6,184 nt of DNA from Rhizobacter sp. Lineage in GTDB: Bacteria; Pseudomonadota; Gammaproteobacteria; Burkholderiales; Burkholderiaceae_C. The stretch is from contig JANYFX010000688.1 in assembly GCA_025359585.1 (NCBI GenBank), positions 1-6,184 of the forward strand, read 5' to 3'. The notes under the pieces were generated by a model, which was not told the DNA's origin, did not search any database, and saw nothing but the letters and a program-made list of their open reading frames with translations. Positions 1-5,220 of the stretch are shown piece by piece (the stretch's first letter is position 1; each line of letters begins with the position of its first letter). A program made the position numbers and the translations under genes.

Positions 1-47
1 CCGTCGAGCTCGGCGAACTTGTCGCCCTGGATGTGGAAGATGCGCAT
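1..47 (-). CDS. 5' end of an unidentified minus-strand gene, cut by the window edge
   Basis: Read on the minus strand, an ATG at 47-45 opens a frame beginning MRIFHIQGDKFAELD and running off base 1 with no stop. It lies 57 bases downstream of the hemB stop in the same orientation, so it could be cotranscribed with hemB. A GTG at 59-57 in the same frame is an alternative start. Neither start has a clear Shine-Dalgarno sequence. Fifteen residues are too few for a family call. From memory the opening resembles CorA-type magnesium transporters of this bacterial group, but that is only a guess. Confidence 0.5.
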   Translation of the reverse strand, partial: MRIFHIQGDKFAELD

Positions 48-104
48 CGCTTGCGGCACCGGCTCAACGGTGCGCCGGGTGCGGCATCGCGCGTCCGCGC
101 ATCG

Positions 105-1115
105 TCAGCGCGAGACGGCCGGCAGCAGCCGGGCCGCCTCGAGGGCGAAATAGGTGAGCACGCCGTCGGCCCCGGCGCGCTTGAAGGCGAGCAGGCTTTC
201 CATCATCACCGCGTCGTGGTCGAGCCAGCCGTTCTGCGCGGCGGCTTTGAGCATCGCGTACTCGCCGCTCACCTGGTAGGCGAAGGTCGGCACCTTGAAC
301 TCGTCTTTTACGCGGCGCACGATGTCGAGGTAAGGCATGCCGGGTTTGACCATCACCATGTCGGCGCCTTCGGCCAGGTCGAGCGCCACTTCACGCAGCG
401 CTTCGTCGGTGTTGGCCGGGTCCATCTGGTAGACCTTCTTGTTGCCCTTGCCGAGGTTGGCCGCCGAGCCGACCGCGTCGCGGAACGGGCCGTAGAAGGC
501 GCTCGCGTACTTGGCGCTGTAGGCCATGATCCGCGTGTGGATCAGGCCGCGCGCTTCGAGCGCGCTGCGGATCGCGCCGATGCGGCCGTCCATCATGTCG
601 CTGGGCGCCACGATGTCGACACCGGCTTCGGCCTGCACCAGCGCCTGGTGCGTCAGCATGGCCACGGTCTCGTCGTTGAGGATGTAGCCGGTCGGGTCGA
701 GCAGGCCGTCCTGACCGTGGGTGGTGAACGGGTCGAGCGCCACGTCGGTCATCACGCCGAGTTCGGGAAAGCGTTCTTTCAAGGCCCGCACGACGGTCGG
801 CACCAGTCCCTTGGCGTTGAGGGCTTCGCGGCCGTCTTCGGTCTTGAGCGAAGGCTCGAGAACCGGGAACAGGGCCATCACCGGAATGCCCAGGCGCACA
901 CACTCTTCGGCCACCGGCAGCAGGCGGTCGAGCGTGAGGCGCTGCACGCCGGGCATGGACTTGACGTCTTGCGAGATGCCGCTGCCCGCGAGCACGAAAA
1001 CCGGCAGGATCAGGTCGGAGCAAAGCAGCTGGTTTTCACGCACCAGAGCGCGGGTGAAAGCATCGCGGCGCAGGCGACGCGGGCGGCTGGCGGGGTACGG
1101 GGCGGGTGTGTGCAT
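105..1115 (-). CDS. hemB: Porphobilinogen synthase (delta-aminolevulinic acid dehydratase) HemB
   Basis: HemB condenses two 5-aminolevulinate molecules into porphobilinogen in the cytoplasm, the first common step of tetrapyrrole synthesis. The 336-residue protein has the usual family length. The two active-site lysines are visible: K202 in AYSAKYASAFYGPFRD and K257 in MVMVKPGMPYLD, the latter being the Schiff-base lysine. The segment at residues 124-137 reads DVALDPFTTHGQDG. It carries aspartates where zinc-dependent enzymes have a cysteine triad, so this is the magnesium-type form also seen in Pseudomonas. The open frame extends upstream to an ATG at 1232, but those 39 extra residues are low-complexity Arg/Pro/Ser and lie outside the normal family N-terminus. 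I therefore start at the ATG at 1115-1113, which has only a weak AGG upstream. hemB is divergent from hemJ. No confident sigma-70 promoter was found, although the AT-rich patch at about 1215-1260 is the likely place. Confidence 0.96.
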   Translation of the reverse strand: MHTPAPYPASRPRRLRRDAFTRALVRENQLLCSDLILPVFVLAGSGISQDVKSMPGVQRLTLDRLLPVAEECVRLGIPVMALFPVLEPSLKTEDGREALNAKGLVPTVVRALKERFPELGVMTDVALDPFTTHGQDGLLDPTGYILNDETVAMLTHQALVQAEAGVDIVAPSDMMDGRIGAIRSALEARGLIHTRIMAYSAKYASAFYGPFRDAVGSAANLGKGNKKVYQMDPANTDEALREVALDLAEGADMVMVKPGMPYLDIVRRVKDEFKVPTFAYQVSGEYAMLKAAAQNGWLDHDAVMMESLLAFKRAGADGVLTYFALEAARLLPAVSR

Positions 1116-1242
1116 CGAGGCGCCTGTCGGTTGGAGCGCACCGGCTGAAACGCGACGAGATCGGCGTGGAACTTCGCTCTCGAAACCGGGCGTGGATCGC
1201 GGGTCGGGCGGCGGTAGTAAATCACGCCGCATCTGCTAAAGT

Positions 1243-1260
1243 AGATATCGAATGATAGCT
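1243..1260. repeat. Imperfect inverted repeat (7-4-7) in the AT-rich divergent promoter zone
   Basis: AGATATC (1243-1249) and GATAGCT (1254-1260) flank a GAAT spacer and pair at six of seven positions. The mismatch is A1245 against G1258. The element sits among -10-like sequences on both strands, so it could be an operator for the divergent genes, or a 5' hairpin in a plus-strand transcript. It matches no regulator box that I can name. Short AT-rich palindromes also occur by chance. Confidence 0.25.
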
Positions 1261-1360
1261 GCAAGGCCGTCATTCCCTGCTTTTCCTCCCTGAGCAGGTG
1301 CCTTGTCGTGTGACAGCGCTGAGGCATTTCAGGCCCTGGCCTCGCGGCCAGGGCTTTTCT
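1249..1360 (+). ncRNA. Candidate small RNA (or terminated leader) between hemB and hemJ
   Basis: Three stem-loops follow one another on the plus strand. SL1 pairs CCTGC (1276-1280) with GCAGG (1294-1298) around a 13-base loop holding TTTTCCTCCC. SL2 pairs TGCCT (1299-1303) with AGGCA (1322-1326), with an inner TGTC/GACA helix (1304-1307 with 1312-1315). SL3 is a perfect 9-bp GC-rich terminator stem followed by TTTTCT. The exposed pyrimidine loop is complementary to Shine-Dalgarno sequences, as in several C-rich-loop bacterial sRNAs. The 5' end is a guess from the extended -10 candidate TGCTAAAGT (1234-1242), which lacks a recognisable -35 box. No coding frame explains the terminator. I do not recognise it as 6S, 4.5S, tmRNA or another family I know. 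It could instead be a hemJ attenuator or the end of an RNA antisense to hemB. Confidence 0.42.
1333..1360 (+). terminator. Rho-independent terminator, plus strand
   Basis: GCCCTGGCC (1333-1341) and GGCCAGGGC (1346-1354) form a perfect nine-base-pair stem with a TCGC loop, followed directly by TTTTCT. On the minus strand the hairpin is not followed by a T run, so it works in the plus direction. It lies upstream of hemJ and opposite to hemB. It therefore must end an RNA that starts within the hemB-hemJ interval, or one antisense to hemB. It also insulates hemJ, whose own promoter should lie between 1360 and 1402. Confidence 0.8.
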
Positions 1361-1389
1361 AATGGCGAAGCCTGCGGATGCCCCGCGGC

Positions 1390-1395
1390 CATAAT
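1390..1395 (+). promoter_or_regulatory. Putative -10 box of hemJ, placed for a leaderless transcript
   Basis: CATAAT matches TATAAT at five of six positions and ends six bases before the hemJ ATG (1402). Transcription starting seven bases past the box would begin at the A of the ATG. The sequence ahead of the ATG has no Shine-Dalgarno motif, which fits a leaderless mRNA. No good -35 box stands at 16-18 bases (GAAGCC at 1367-1372). The same layout occurs at the ferredoxin gene. Confidence 0.45.
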
Positions 1396-1401
1396 GCCGC
1401 G

Positions 1402-1824
1402 ATGCTCTGGATCAAAGCCTTTCACATCGTCTTCGTCGCAAGCTGGTTCGCCGGTTTGTTCTACCTGCCACGCCTGTTCGTGAACCTGTGCAGCGTGCCC
1501 GCCGACAGCCATGCCGAGCGCGAGCGGCTGTTGTTGATGGCACGCAAGCTGTACCGCTTCGCCAGCATCCTCATGATCCCGGCGGTCGGCCTCGGCCTTT
1601 GGCTCTGGCTCAGCAACATGAAGGCCTGGGGCGGCGGCTGGTTGCATGTGAAGATCGTGCTCGTGCTGCTGGCGATCGGCTACCACCACGCCTGCCGTTC
1701 CTTGCTGCGCAGCTTCGAGCAGTTCAACAACAAACGCAGCGAGCGCTGGTTCCGCGTCTTCAACGAATCGGCCGTTTTGCTGTTCACGGCGATCGTGATC
1801 CTGGTGGTCGTCAAGCCGTTCTGA
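1402..1824 (+). CDS. hemJ: HemJ-type protoporphyrinogen IX oxidase (CopD/UPF0093 family)
   Basis: HemJ oxidises protoporphyrinogen IX to protoporphyrin IX in the inner membrane, the penultimate step of heme synthesis. The 140-residue protein has the usual family length and about four transmembrane segments (roughly residues 2-21, 52-71, 79-98 and 121-138). The N-terminus, MLWIKAFHIVF followed by SWFAGLFYLPRLFV, is the family signature, with conserved H8 and R24. GWLHVKI (H82, K84) followed by GYHHAC is the second conserved block. The frame is open eight residues further upstream to an ATG at 1378, but homologues begin at the MxWIKAxH block, so I start at 1402. There is no Shine-Dalgarno sequence. 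Divergence from hemB supports the heme role. The family is also annotated as 'CopD family', and copper handling is a less likely alternative. The VanZ-like gene follows after 9 bases, probably in the same operon. Confidence 0.88.
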   Translation: MLWIKAFHIVFVASWFAGLFYLPRLFVNLCSVPADSHAERERLLLMARKLYRFASILMIPAVGLGLWLWLSNMKAWGGGWLHVKIVLVLLAIGYHHACRSLLRSFEQFNNKRSERWFRVFNESAVLLFTAIVILVVVKPF

Positions 1825-1833
1825 CCTCTCCCG

Positions 1834-2943
1834 ATGTCGCGCCACCGCAGCTCCGCAACACCGCTGGCGCTGCTGTTCGGCGCGTTGATCGTCTATGCGA
1901 GCCTTTACCCGTTTTCGGGTTGGCGCGTGCCCGGCGTGCCGCTGCTCGCTTTTGTGGTTGCACCGTGGTCGCATTGGTGGACATGGTTCGATCTGGTGGC
2001 CAACCTGATCGGCTACATGCCGCTCGGCGCGCTGGTTTTCGGCGCGCTGGTGCGCACCGGAACACCGCCGCCGCGGGCGGTCTTGCCGGCGCTCCTCGTG
2101 GGTGCAGGCTTGTCGTTCACGATGGAGTTCCTGCAGAACTTCCTGCCGAACCGCGTGGCCTCCAATGTCGACCTCGGGCTCAACGCGAGCGGCGCGCTGC
2201 TGGGCGCGTTGCTGGGCTCGGTGGTTCATTCGCGAGGGGGTGTCGAGCGCTGGCAAGTGGCCCGAGACCGCTGGTTCATCGGCCGAAGTGCCGGCGGCAT
2301 CGCGCTGCTGTTGTTGTGGCCGCTCGGCTTGTTGTTTCCCTTGCCGGTGCCGCTCGCTGTGGGGCAGGTGCTGGTGCGTGTGCAGGCGGGGATCGCGGCG
2401 CTGGTGCAGGGCACGCCGGTCGCGCCCTGGTTCGAAAGCTGGCTCGATGCCGAACTCGAGCGCACCGCGCTCTCGCCCGGTGGCGAGTTTTCGCTGATCG
2501 CACTCGGCCTGCTCGCGCCCTGCCTGGTGGCTTTCGTGGTGGCGCGGCCGGGCTGGCGCCGGCTCGTGTTGGTGCTCGGCGCGGCCGCACTCGGCGGCCT
2601 GGCGACCACGCTCTCGACCGCGCTCAACTTCGGCCCGCAACACGCGCTCGCGTGGAGCACGCCGCAAGCGCTGGCGGCACTGGGCTTCGGCGCGGCACTC
2701 GCGGCTTTGCTCAGCGTGCTGCCGCGCCGCGCCGCCGCGGGCCTCGGCCTGATCGTGCTGACGGCGCTCGTGTTGTTCGTGGCGCAGGCGCCGTCCGACC
2801 CGTACTTTTCCGAGAGCCTGCAAGCCTGGGAACAGGGCCGCTTCATCCGCTTTCATGGCGCTGCGCGCTGGGTCGGCTGGCTCTGGCCGTATGCCGCGAT
2901 CGCCTACCTGCTGGCGCGGCTGGGCGCGCGCGAGGAAGGGTGA
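1834..2943 (+). CDS. VanZ-family polytopic membrane protein with long C-terminal extension
   Basis: The function is unknown. VanZ itself gives low-level teicoplanin resistance by an unexplained route, but most VanZ-domain proteins have no assigned role. The N-terminal ~130 residues hold the VanZ pattern: WFDLVANLIGYMPLG (D53, N57, Y61, P63, G65), then FTMEFLQNFLPNR (E98, Q101, R107), then SNVDLGLNASGALLG (D113, N117, G120). The protein has 369 residues, about twice the length of a minimal VanZ. The C-terminal ~235 residues add several further hydrophobic segments (about 153-172, 218-236, 243-262, 276-296, 302-318 and 345-362). They also add a polar, aromatic-rich stretch at 319-345 that includes WEQGRFIRFHG. 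The start codon has no Shine-Dalgarno sequence and lies 9 bases after hemJ, suggesting translation in an operon with it. Confidence 0.88.
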   Translation: MSRHRSSATPLALLFGALIVYASLYPFSGWRVPGVPLLAFVVAPWSHWWTWFDLVANLIGYMPLGALVFGALVRTGTPPPRAVLPALLVGAGLSFTMEFLQNFLPNRVASNVDLGLNASGALLGALLGSVVHSRGGVERWQVARDRWFIGRSAGGIALLLLWPLGLLFPLPVPLAVGQVLVRVQAGIAALVQGTPVAPWFESWLDAELERTALSPGGEFSLIALGLLAPCLVAFVVARPGWRRLVLVLGAAALGGLATTLSTALNFGPQHALAWSTPQALAALGFGAALAALLSVLPRRAAAGLGLIVLTALVLFVAQAPSDPYFSESLQAWEQGRFIRFHGAARWVGWLWPYAAIAYLLARLGAREEG

Positions 2944-2969
2944 CAAGAAGGGGCTTGTGTGGCGCCTCT

Positions 2970-2975
2970 TAAAAT
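2970..2975 (+). promoter_or_regulatory. Putative -10 box of the ferredoxin gene, leaderless spacing
   Basis: TAAAAT matches TATAAT at five of six positions and ends six bases before the ATG at 2982, with GCGCGC between. This is the same geometry as the hemJ -10 candidate. A transcript would start at or next to the A of the ATG. The gene has no Shine-Dalgarno sequence. GTGACA at 2940-2945 resembles a -35 box but is 24 bases away, too far for a normal promoter. Confidence 0.45.
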
Positions 2976-2981
2976 GCGCGC

Positions 2982-3308
2982 ATGAGCTACTACAAACGTC
3001 ACATCTTCTTCTGCCTCAACCAGCGCGACAAAGGCGAAGACGCCTGCACCAACCACGGTGCGCAGGCCGGCTTCGACCATTGCAAGTCACGCGTCAAGGT
3101 TGAAAAGCTGTCAGGCCCCGGTGGCGTGCGCGTCAACAAGTCGGGTTGCCTCGACCGCTGCGCCGGTGGCCCCGTGGCGGTGGTCTACCCCGATGCGGTC
3201 TGGTACACCTTCGTCGACAAACACGACATCGACGAGATCGTCGATTCGCACCTCAAGAACGGCAAGGTCGTCGAGCGCTTGTTGCTGCCCGCGAGCGTGG
3301 GCCGCTGA
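2982..3308 (+). CDS. Thioredoxin-like [2Fe-2S] ferredoxin
   Basis: This is a small soluble electron carrier of the Shethna/FeSII type, with a thioredoxin-like fold, as in Aquifex Fd4 and the NuoE C-terminal domain. In the 108-residue protein the cluster cysteines are C11 (in IFFCLN), C22, C56 and C60 (in SGCLDRCAGGP). The spacing is C-x10-C-x33-C-x3-C, which fits the family. C34 is an extra cysteine. The block GGPVAVVYPDAVWY after the second cysteine pair is typical. The redox partner is unknown. The gene begins 38 bases after the VanZ-family stop and has its own -10 candidate. The hydrolase gene follows at 9 bases, so the two are probably cotranscribed, though nothing shows that they act together. 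Confidence 0.93.
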   Translation: MSYYKRHIFFCLNQRDKGEDACTNHGAQAGFDHCKSRVKVEKLSGPGGVRVNKSGCLDRCAGGPVAVVYPDAVWYTFVDKHDIDEIVDSHLKNGKVVERLLLPASVGR

Positions 3309-3317
3309 AGCGCCACG

Positions 3318-3944
3318 ATGAACTCCAGCACCGTTCGCACCCGCATCCCGGGCCCTGCAGGCGAAATCGAATGTGCCATCGACGCGCCGGCCGGCGCGCC
3401 CCGCGGCACGGCCGTGGTCTGCCACCCGCACCCGCAACACGGTGGCACGCTCGACAACAAGGTGGCGCAGACGCTGGCGCGCGCCTTCGTGCAGCTCGGC
3501 TGGCGCAGCGTGCGTTTCAACTTCCGAGGTGTCGGTGCCTCGGCGGGGGTGTGGGACGAAGGCGTGGGCGAGATCGACGACGCGCTGGCCGTGATCGCAG
3601 CGCACTGCGACCCGGCCATGCCGTTCATGCTCGCCGGCTTCTCGTTCGGTGCTTACGTCGCGTCACAGGCTGCGGCGCGTTTGCCCGATGATGCAAAGCC
3701 GCAGCGGCTGGTGCTGGTCGGCCCGTCGACGCAGCGCCAGGACCCGGGCCCGGCGCCGGCCGACACGCTGGTGATCCACGGCGAGAGCGATGACGTGGTG
3801 CCGCTCGCGGCCACGCTAGCCTGGGCCCGGCCACAGAACCTGCCGGTGATCGTGTTCCCCGGTGTCGGCCACTTCTTCCACGGCCAGCTCGCGCTGCTGA
3901 AAACCGTGATCGTGCAGGAACTGCAGCCCCGCGTTCCGCTCTGA
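3318..3944 (+). CDS. Small alpha/beta hydrolase (COG2945-like)
   Basis: This is a predicted cytoplasmic serine hydrolase of 208 residues, with no signal peptide or membrane span. The oxyanion-side block VVCHPHPQHGGTLDNKV (residues 33-49) and the following RFNFRGVGASAGVWDEG (66-82) are characteristic of the COG2945 group of small esterase-like proteins. The nucleophile is S109 in GFSFG, the acid is probably D158 or D159 in HGESDDVVP, and the base is H185 in GVGHFFHG, so the catalytic triad is complete. The substrate cannot be told from the sequence; esterase or thioesterase activity is the usual guess. The ATG is 9 bases after the ferredoxin stop and has no clear Shine-Dalgarno sequence, which suggests translation coupled to the ferredoxin gene. 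Confidence 0.9.
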   Translation: MNSSTVRTRIPGPAGEIECAIDAPAGAPRGTAVVCHPHPQHGGTLDNKVAQTLARAFVQLGWRSVRFNFRGVGASAGVWDEGVGEIDDALAVIAAHCDPAMPFMLAGFSFGAYVASQAAARLPDDAKPQRLVLVGPSTQRQDPGPAPADTLVIHGESDDVVPLAATLAWARPQNLPVIVFPGVGHFFHGQLALLKTVIVQELQPRVPL

Positions 3945-3965
3945 TCCGCAGCTCGTCTCTTCGAT

Positions 3966-3995
3966 GCGCTGCACTGCGACCCGCGCAGTGCGCGC
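3966..3995 (+). other. Strong stem-loop in the hydrolase-dacA gap
   Basis: GCACTGCG (3971-3978) pairs perfectly with CGCAGTGC (3984-3991) around a five-base loop. If T3970 is bulged, GCGC (3966-3969) pairs with GCGC (3992-3995), giving a 12-bp GC-rich stem. A pyrimidine run (CTTCTCTCTTC, 3998-4008) follows rather than a true T tract. It may be a weak or rho-assisted terminator for the ferredoxin-hydrolase operon, an RNA-stabilising 3' end, or a structured dacA leader. The remainder of the 76-base gap shows no promoter that I would defend. Confidence 0.45.
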
Positions 3996-4020
3996 CGCTT
4001 CTCTCTTCACTGGGTTGTCA

Positions 4021-5193
4021 ATGAAACGCTTGTTCTCTCTCGCTCTCGCCGTGCTGCTCACCGGCACTGTTTTCGCCCAGGCGCCGCAGCCACCCGAAGT
4101 CGCGGCCAAGAGTTTCCTGGTGCTCGACATGACGAGCAACCAGACCCTGGCCGAGCGCGAGGCCGACACCTCGGCCGACCCGGCATCGCTGACCAAGCTG
4201 ATGAGCCTGTACGTGGTCTTCACCGCGATCCACGACAAGAAGCTCACGCTGGAGCAGAAGCTGCCGGTCTCCAAGCGCGCGTGGGACGAGCGCAAGGCCG
4301 GCGGCTCGCTGATGTTCATCGACACGACGATGACACCGACCGTCGACGAACTGCTCAAGGGCGAGATCGTGCAGTCGGGCAACGACGCGGCCGTGGCACT
4401 GGCCGAGGCCGTGGGTGGCACGCTGGAGCAGTTCGTCGCGATGATGAACCGCCAGGCGGTCGCCTTCGGCTTGAAGAACACCGTGTTCAAGAACGTCACC
4501 GGGCTGACCGAAGCCGGCCACCGCAGCACGGCGCGTGATCTGGCCGTGATCGCCACGCACGTGATCCGCGACTACCCGGAGTTCTTCGCCTACTACGCGA
4601 TCAAAGAATACAAGTACAACAACATCAACCAGCCGAACCGCAACCTGCTGCTGCGCCGCGACCCGTCGGTCGATGGGCTGAAGACCGGCTTCACCGACGC
4701 CGCCGGCTACTGCTTGATCGCAACAGCACAGCGTGAGTTCCCGAACCTCGGCGCGGATGGCAAGGGCCCGGGCAAGCGCCGCATCCTGACCGTCGTGCTG
4801 AACACCACGTCGATGGAAGCACGTGCGGGCGAGAGCCAGAAGCTGCTGAACTGGGGCTTCCAGGCCTTCGACACGCTGCGCCTGTTCGACGATGTCAAAC
4901 CGATCGTCACGCCGCCGGTCTGGAAGGGCAAGGAGAACGTGGCCAAGCTCGGCGCCGCAGGTGGGCTGTTCGTCAGCGTGGCCAAGGGCGAAGGTGGCAA
5001 GCTGCAGACCAAGGTCGAGCGCACCGACCCGCTGGTGGCGCCGCTCGCCAAGGGCCAGCGTGTCGGCACGATCAAGGTCACGACCGCCACCGGCACACCG
5101 GTTCTCGACGTGCCGCTGGTGGTGCTCGAACCGATCGAGCAGGCCGGCATCTTCGGCCGCGCCTGGGACGCCCTGCGGCTCTGGATCAAGTAG
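4021..5193 (+). CDS. dacA: D-alanyl-D-alanine carboxypeptidase (PBP5/6 type)
   Basis: This penicillin-binding protein removes the terminal D-alanine from peptidoglycan pentapeptides in the periplasm. All three active-site motifs are present in the 390-residue precursor: S56-L-T-K59 with the acylated serine, S119-G-N121, and K221-T-G223 in VDGLKTGFTDAAGYC. A signal peptide spans about residues 1-19 (MKRLFSLALAVLLTGTVFA), with likely cleavage before Q20. The PBP5 C-terminal beta domain covers about residues 288-375. The last residues (IFGRAWDALRLWIK) form the amphipathic helix that anchors these enzymes to the inner membrane. A loop at about 239-253 (EFPNLGADGKGPGKR) is longer than in E. coli PBP5. 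The frame is open to an ATG at 3964, but the 4021 start gives a proper signal peptide. No strong Shine-Dalgarno sequence is visible. dat follows after 27 bases. Confidence 0.96.
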   Translation: MKRLFSLALAVLLTGTVFAQAPQPPEVAAKSFLVLDMTSNQTLAEREADTSADPASLTKLMSLYVVFTAIHDKKLTLEQKLPVSKRAWDERKAGGSLMFIDTTMTPTVDELLKGEIVQSGNDAAVALAEAVGGTLEQFVAMMNRQAVAFGLKNTVFKNVTGLTEAGHRSTARDLAVIATHVIRDYPEFFAYYAIKEYKYNNINQPNRNLLLRRDPSVDGLKTGFTDAAGYCLIATAQREFPNLGADGKGPGKRRILTVVLNTTSMEARAGESQKLLNWGFQAFDTLRLFDDVKPIVTPPVWKGKENVAKLGAAGGLFVSVAKGEGGKLQTKVERTDPLVAPLAKGQRVGTIKVTTATGTPVLDVPLVVLEPIEQAGIFGRAWDALRLWIK

Positions 5194-5209
5194 TCTTCGC
5201 CCACACGCT

Positions 5210-5213
5210 GGAG
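5210..5213 (+). promoter_or_regulatory. Ribosome binding site of dat
   Basis: GGAG lies seven bases before the ATG at 5221. It is the only well-formed Shine-Dalgarno sequence among the plus-strand genes of this window, and it fixes the dat start. Confidence 0.7.
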
Positions 5214-5220
5214 CCGCACC

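Larger units (their letters stand above)
1116..1401. other. Divergent hemB-hemJ intergenic region
   Basis: These 286 bases separate two divergent heme genes. Bases 1116-1210 are GC-rich hemB leader in which I see no further signal. Bases 1215-1260 are distinctly AT-rich for this genome and hold -10-like hexamers on both strands (TAAAGT at 1237-1242 on plus, TATCAT at 1257-1252 on minus) plus an imperfect palindrome at 1243-1260. Bases 1276-1360 contain three consecutive stem-loops, ending in a plus-strand terminator. Bases 1361-1401 hold the probable hemJ promoter. No protein-coding frame in the region is convincing. Confidence 0.8.

Noticed and set aside
56..73. A small GCACC/GGTGC inverted repeat downstream of hemB
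   Set aside because: It has only five base pairs, an eight-base loop and no T tract. In GC-rich DNA this is expected by chance.
33..1148. A 371-codon plus-strand frame opposite hemB
   Set aside because: It is a shadow of hemB, rich in His/Val/Gly/Arg and without any motif.
1168..1196. A GGAACTT (1168-1174) resembling an extracytoplasmic sigma factor (sigma-E) -35 box
   Set aside because: No matching -10 element (TCTGA-like) lies 15-17 bases downstream.
1116..1232. A 39-residue N-terminal extension of HemB from the ATG at 1232
   Set aside because: The extension is Arg/Pro/Ser-rich, and HemB proteins normally begin at the position chosen here.
1298..1483. A 61-codon plus-strand frame through the terminator hairpin
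   Set aside because: It starts at GTG without a ribosome binding site, runs through a clear intrinsic terminator and overlaps hemJ out of frame.
1270..2946. A 558-codon open frame on the minus strand opposite hemJ and the VanZ-family gene
   Set aside because: Its composition is Gln/Arg/His/Ala-rich low complexity with no domain, while the plus-strand frames have clear family signatures and membrane segments.
1488..2972. A 494-codon plus-strand frame overlapping hemJ and the VanZ-family gene
   Set aside because: It is an Arg/Ala-rich out-of-frame shadow that crosses two well-supported genes.
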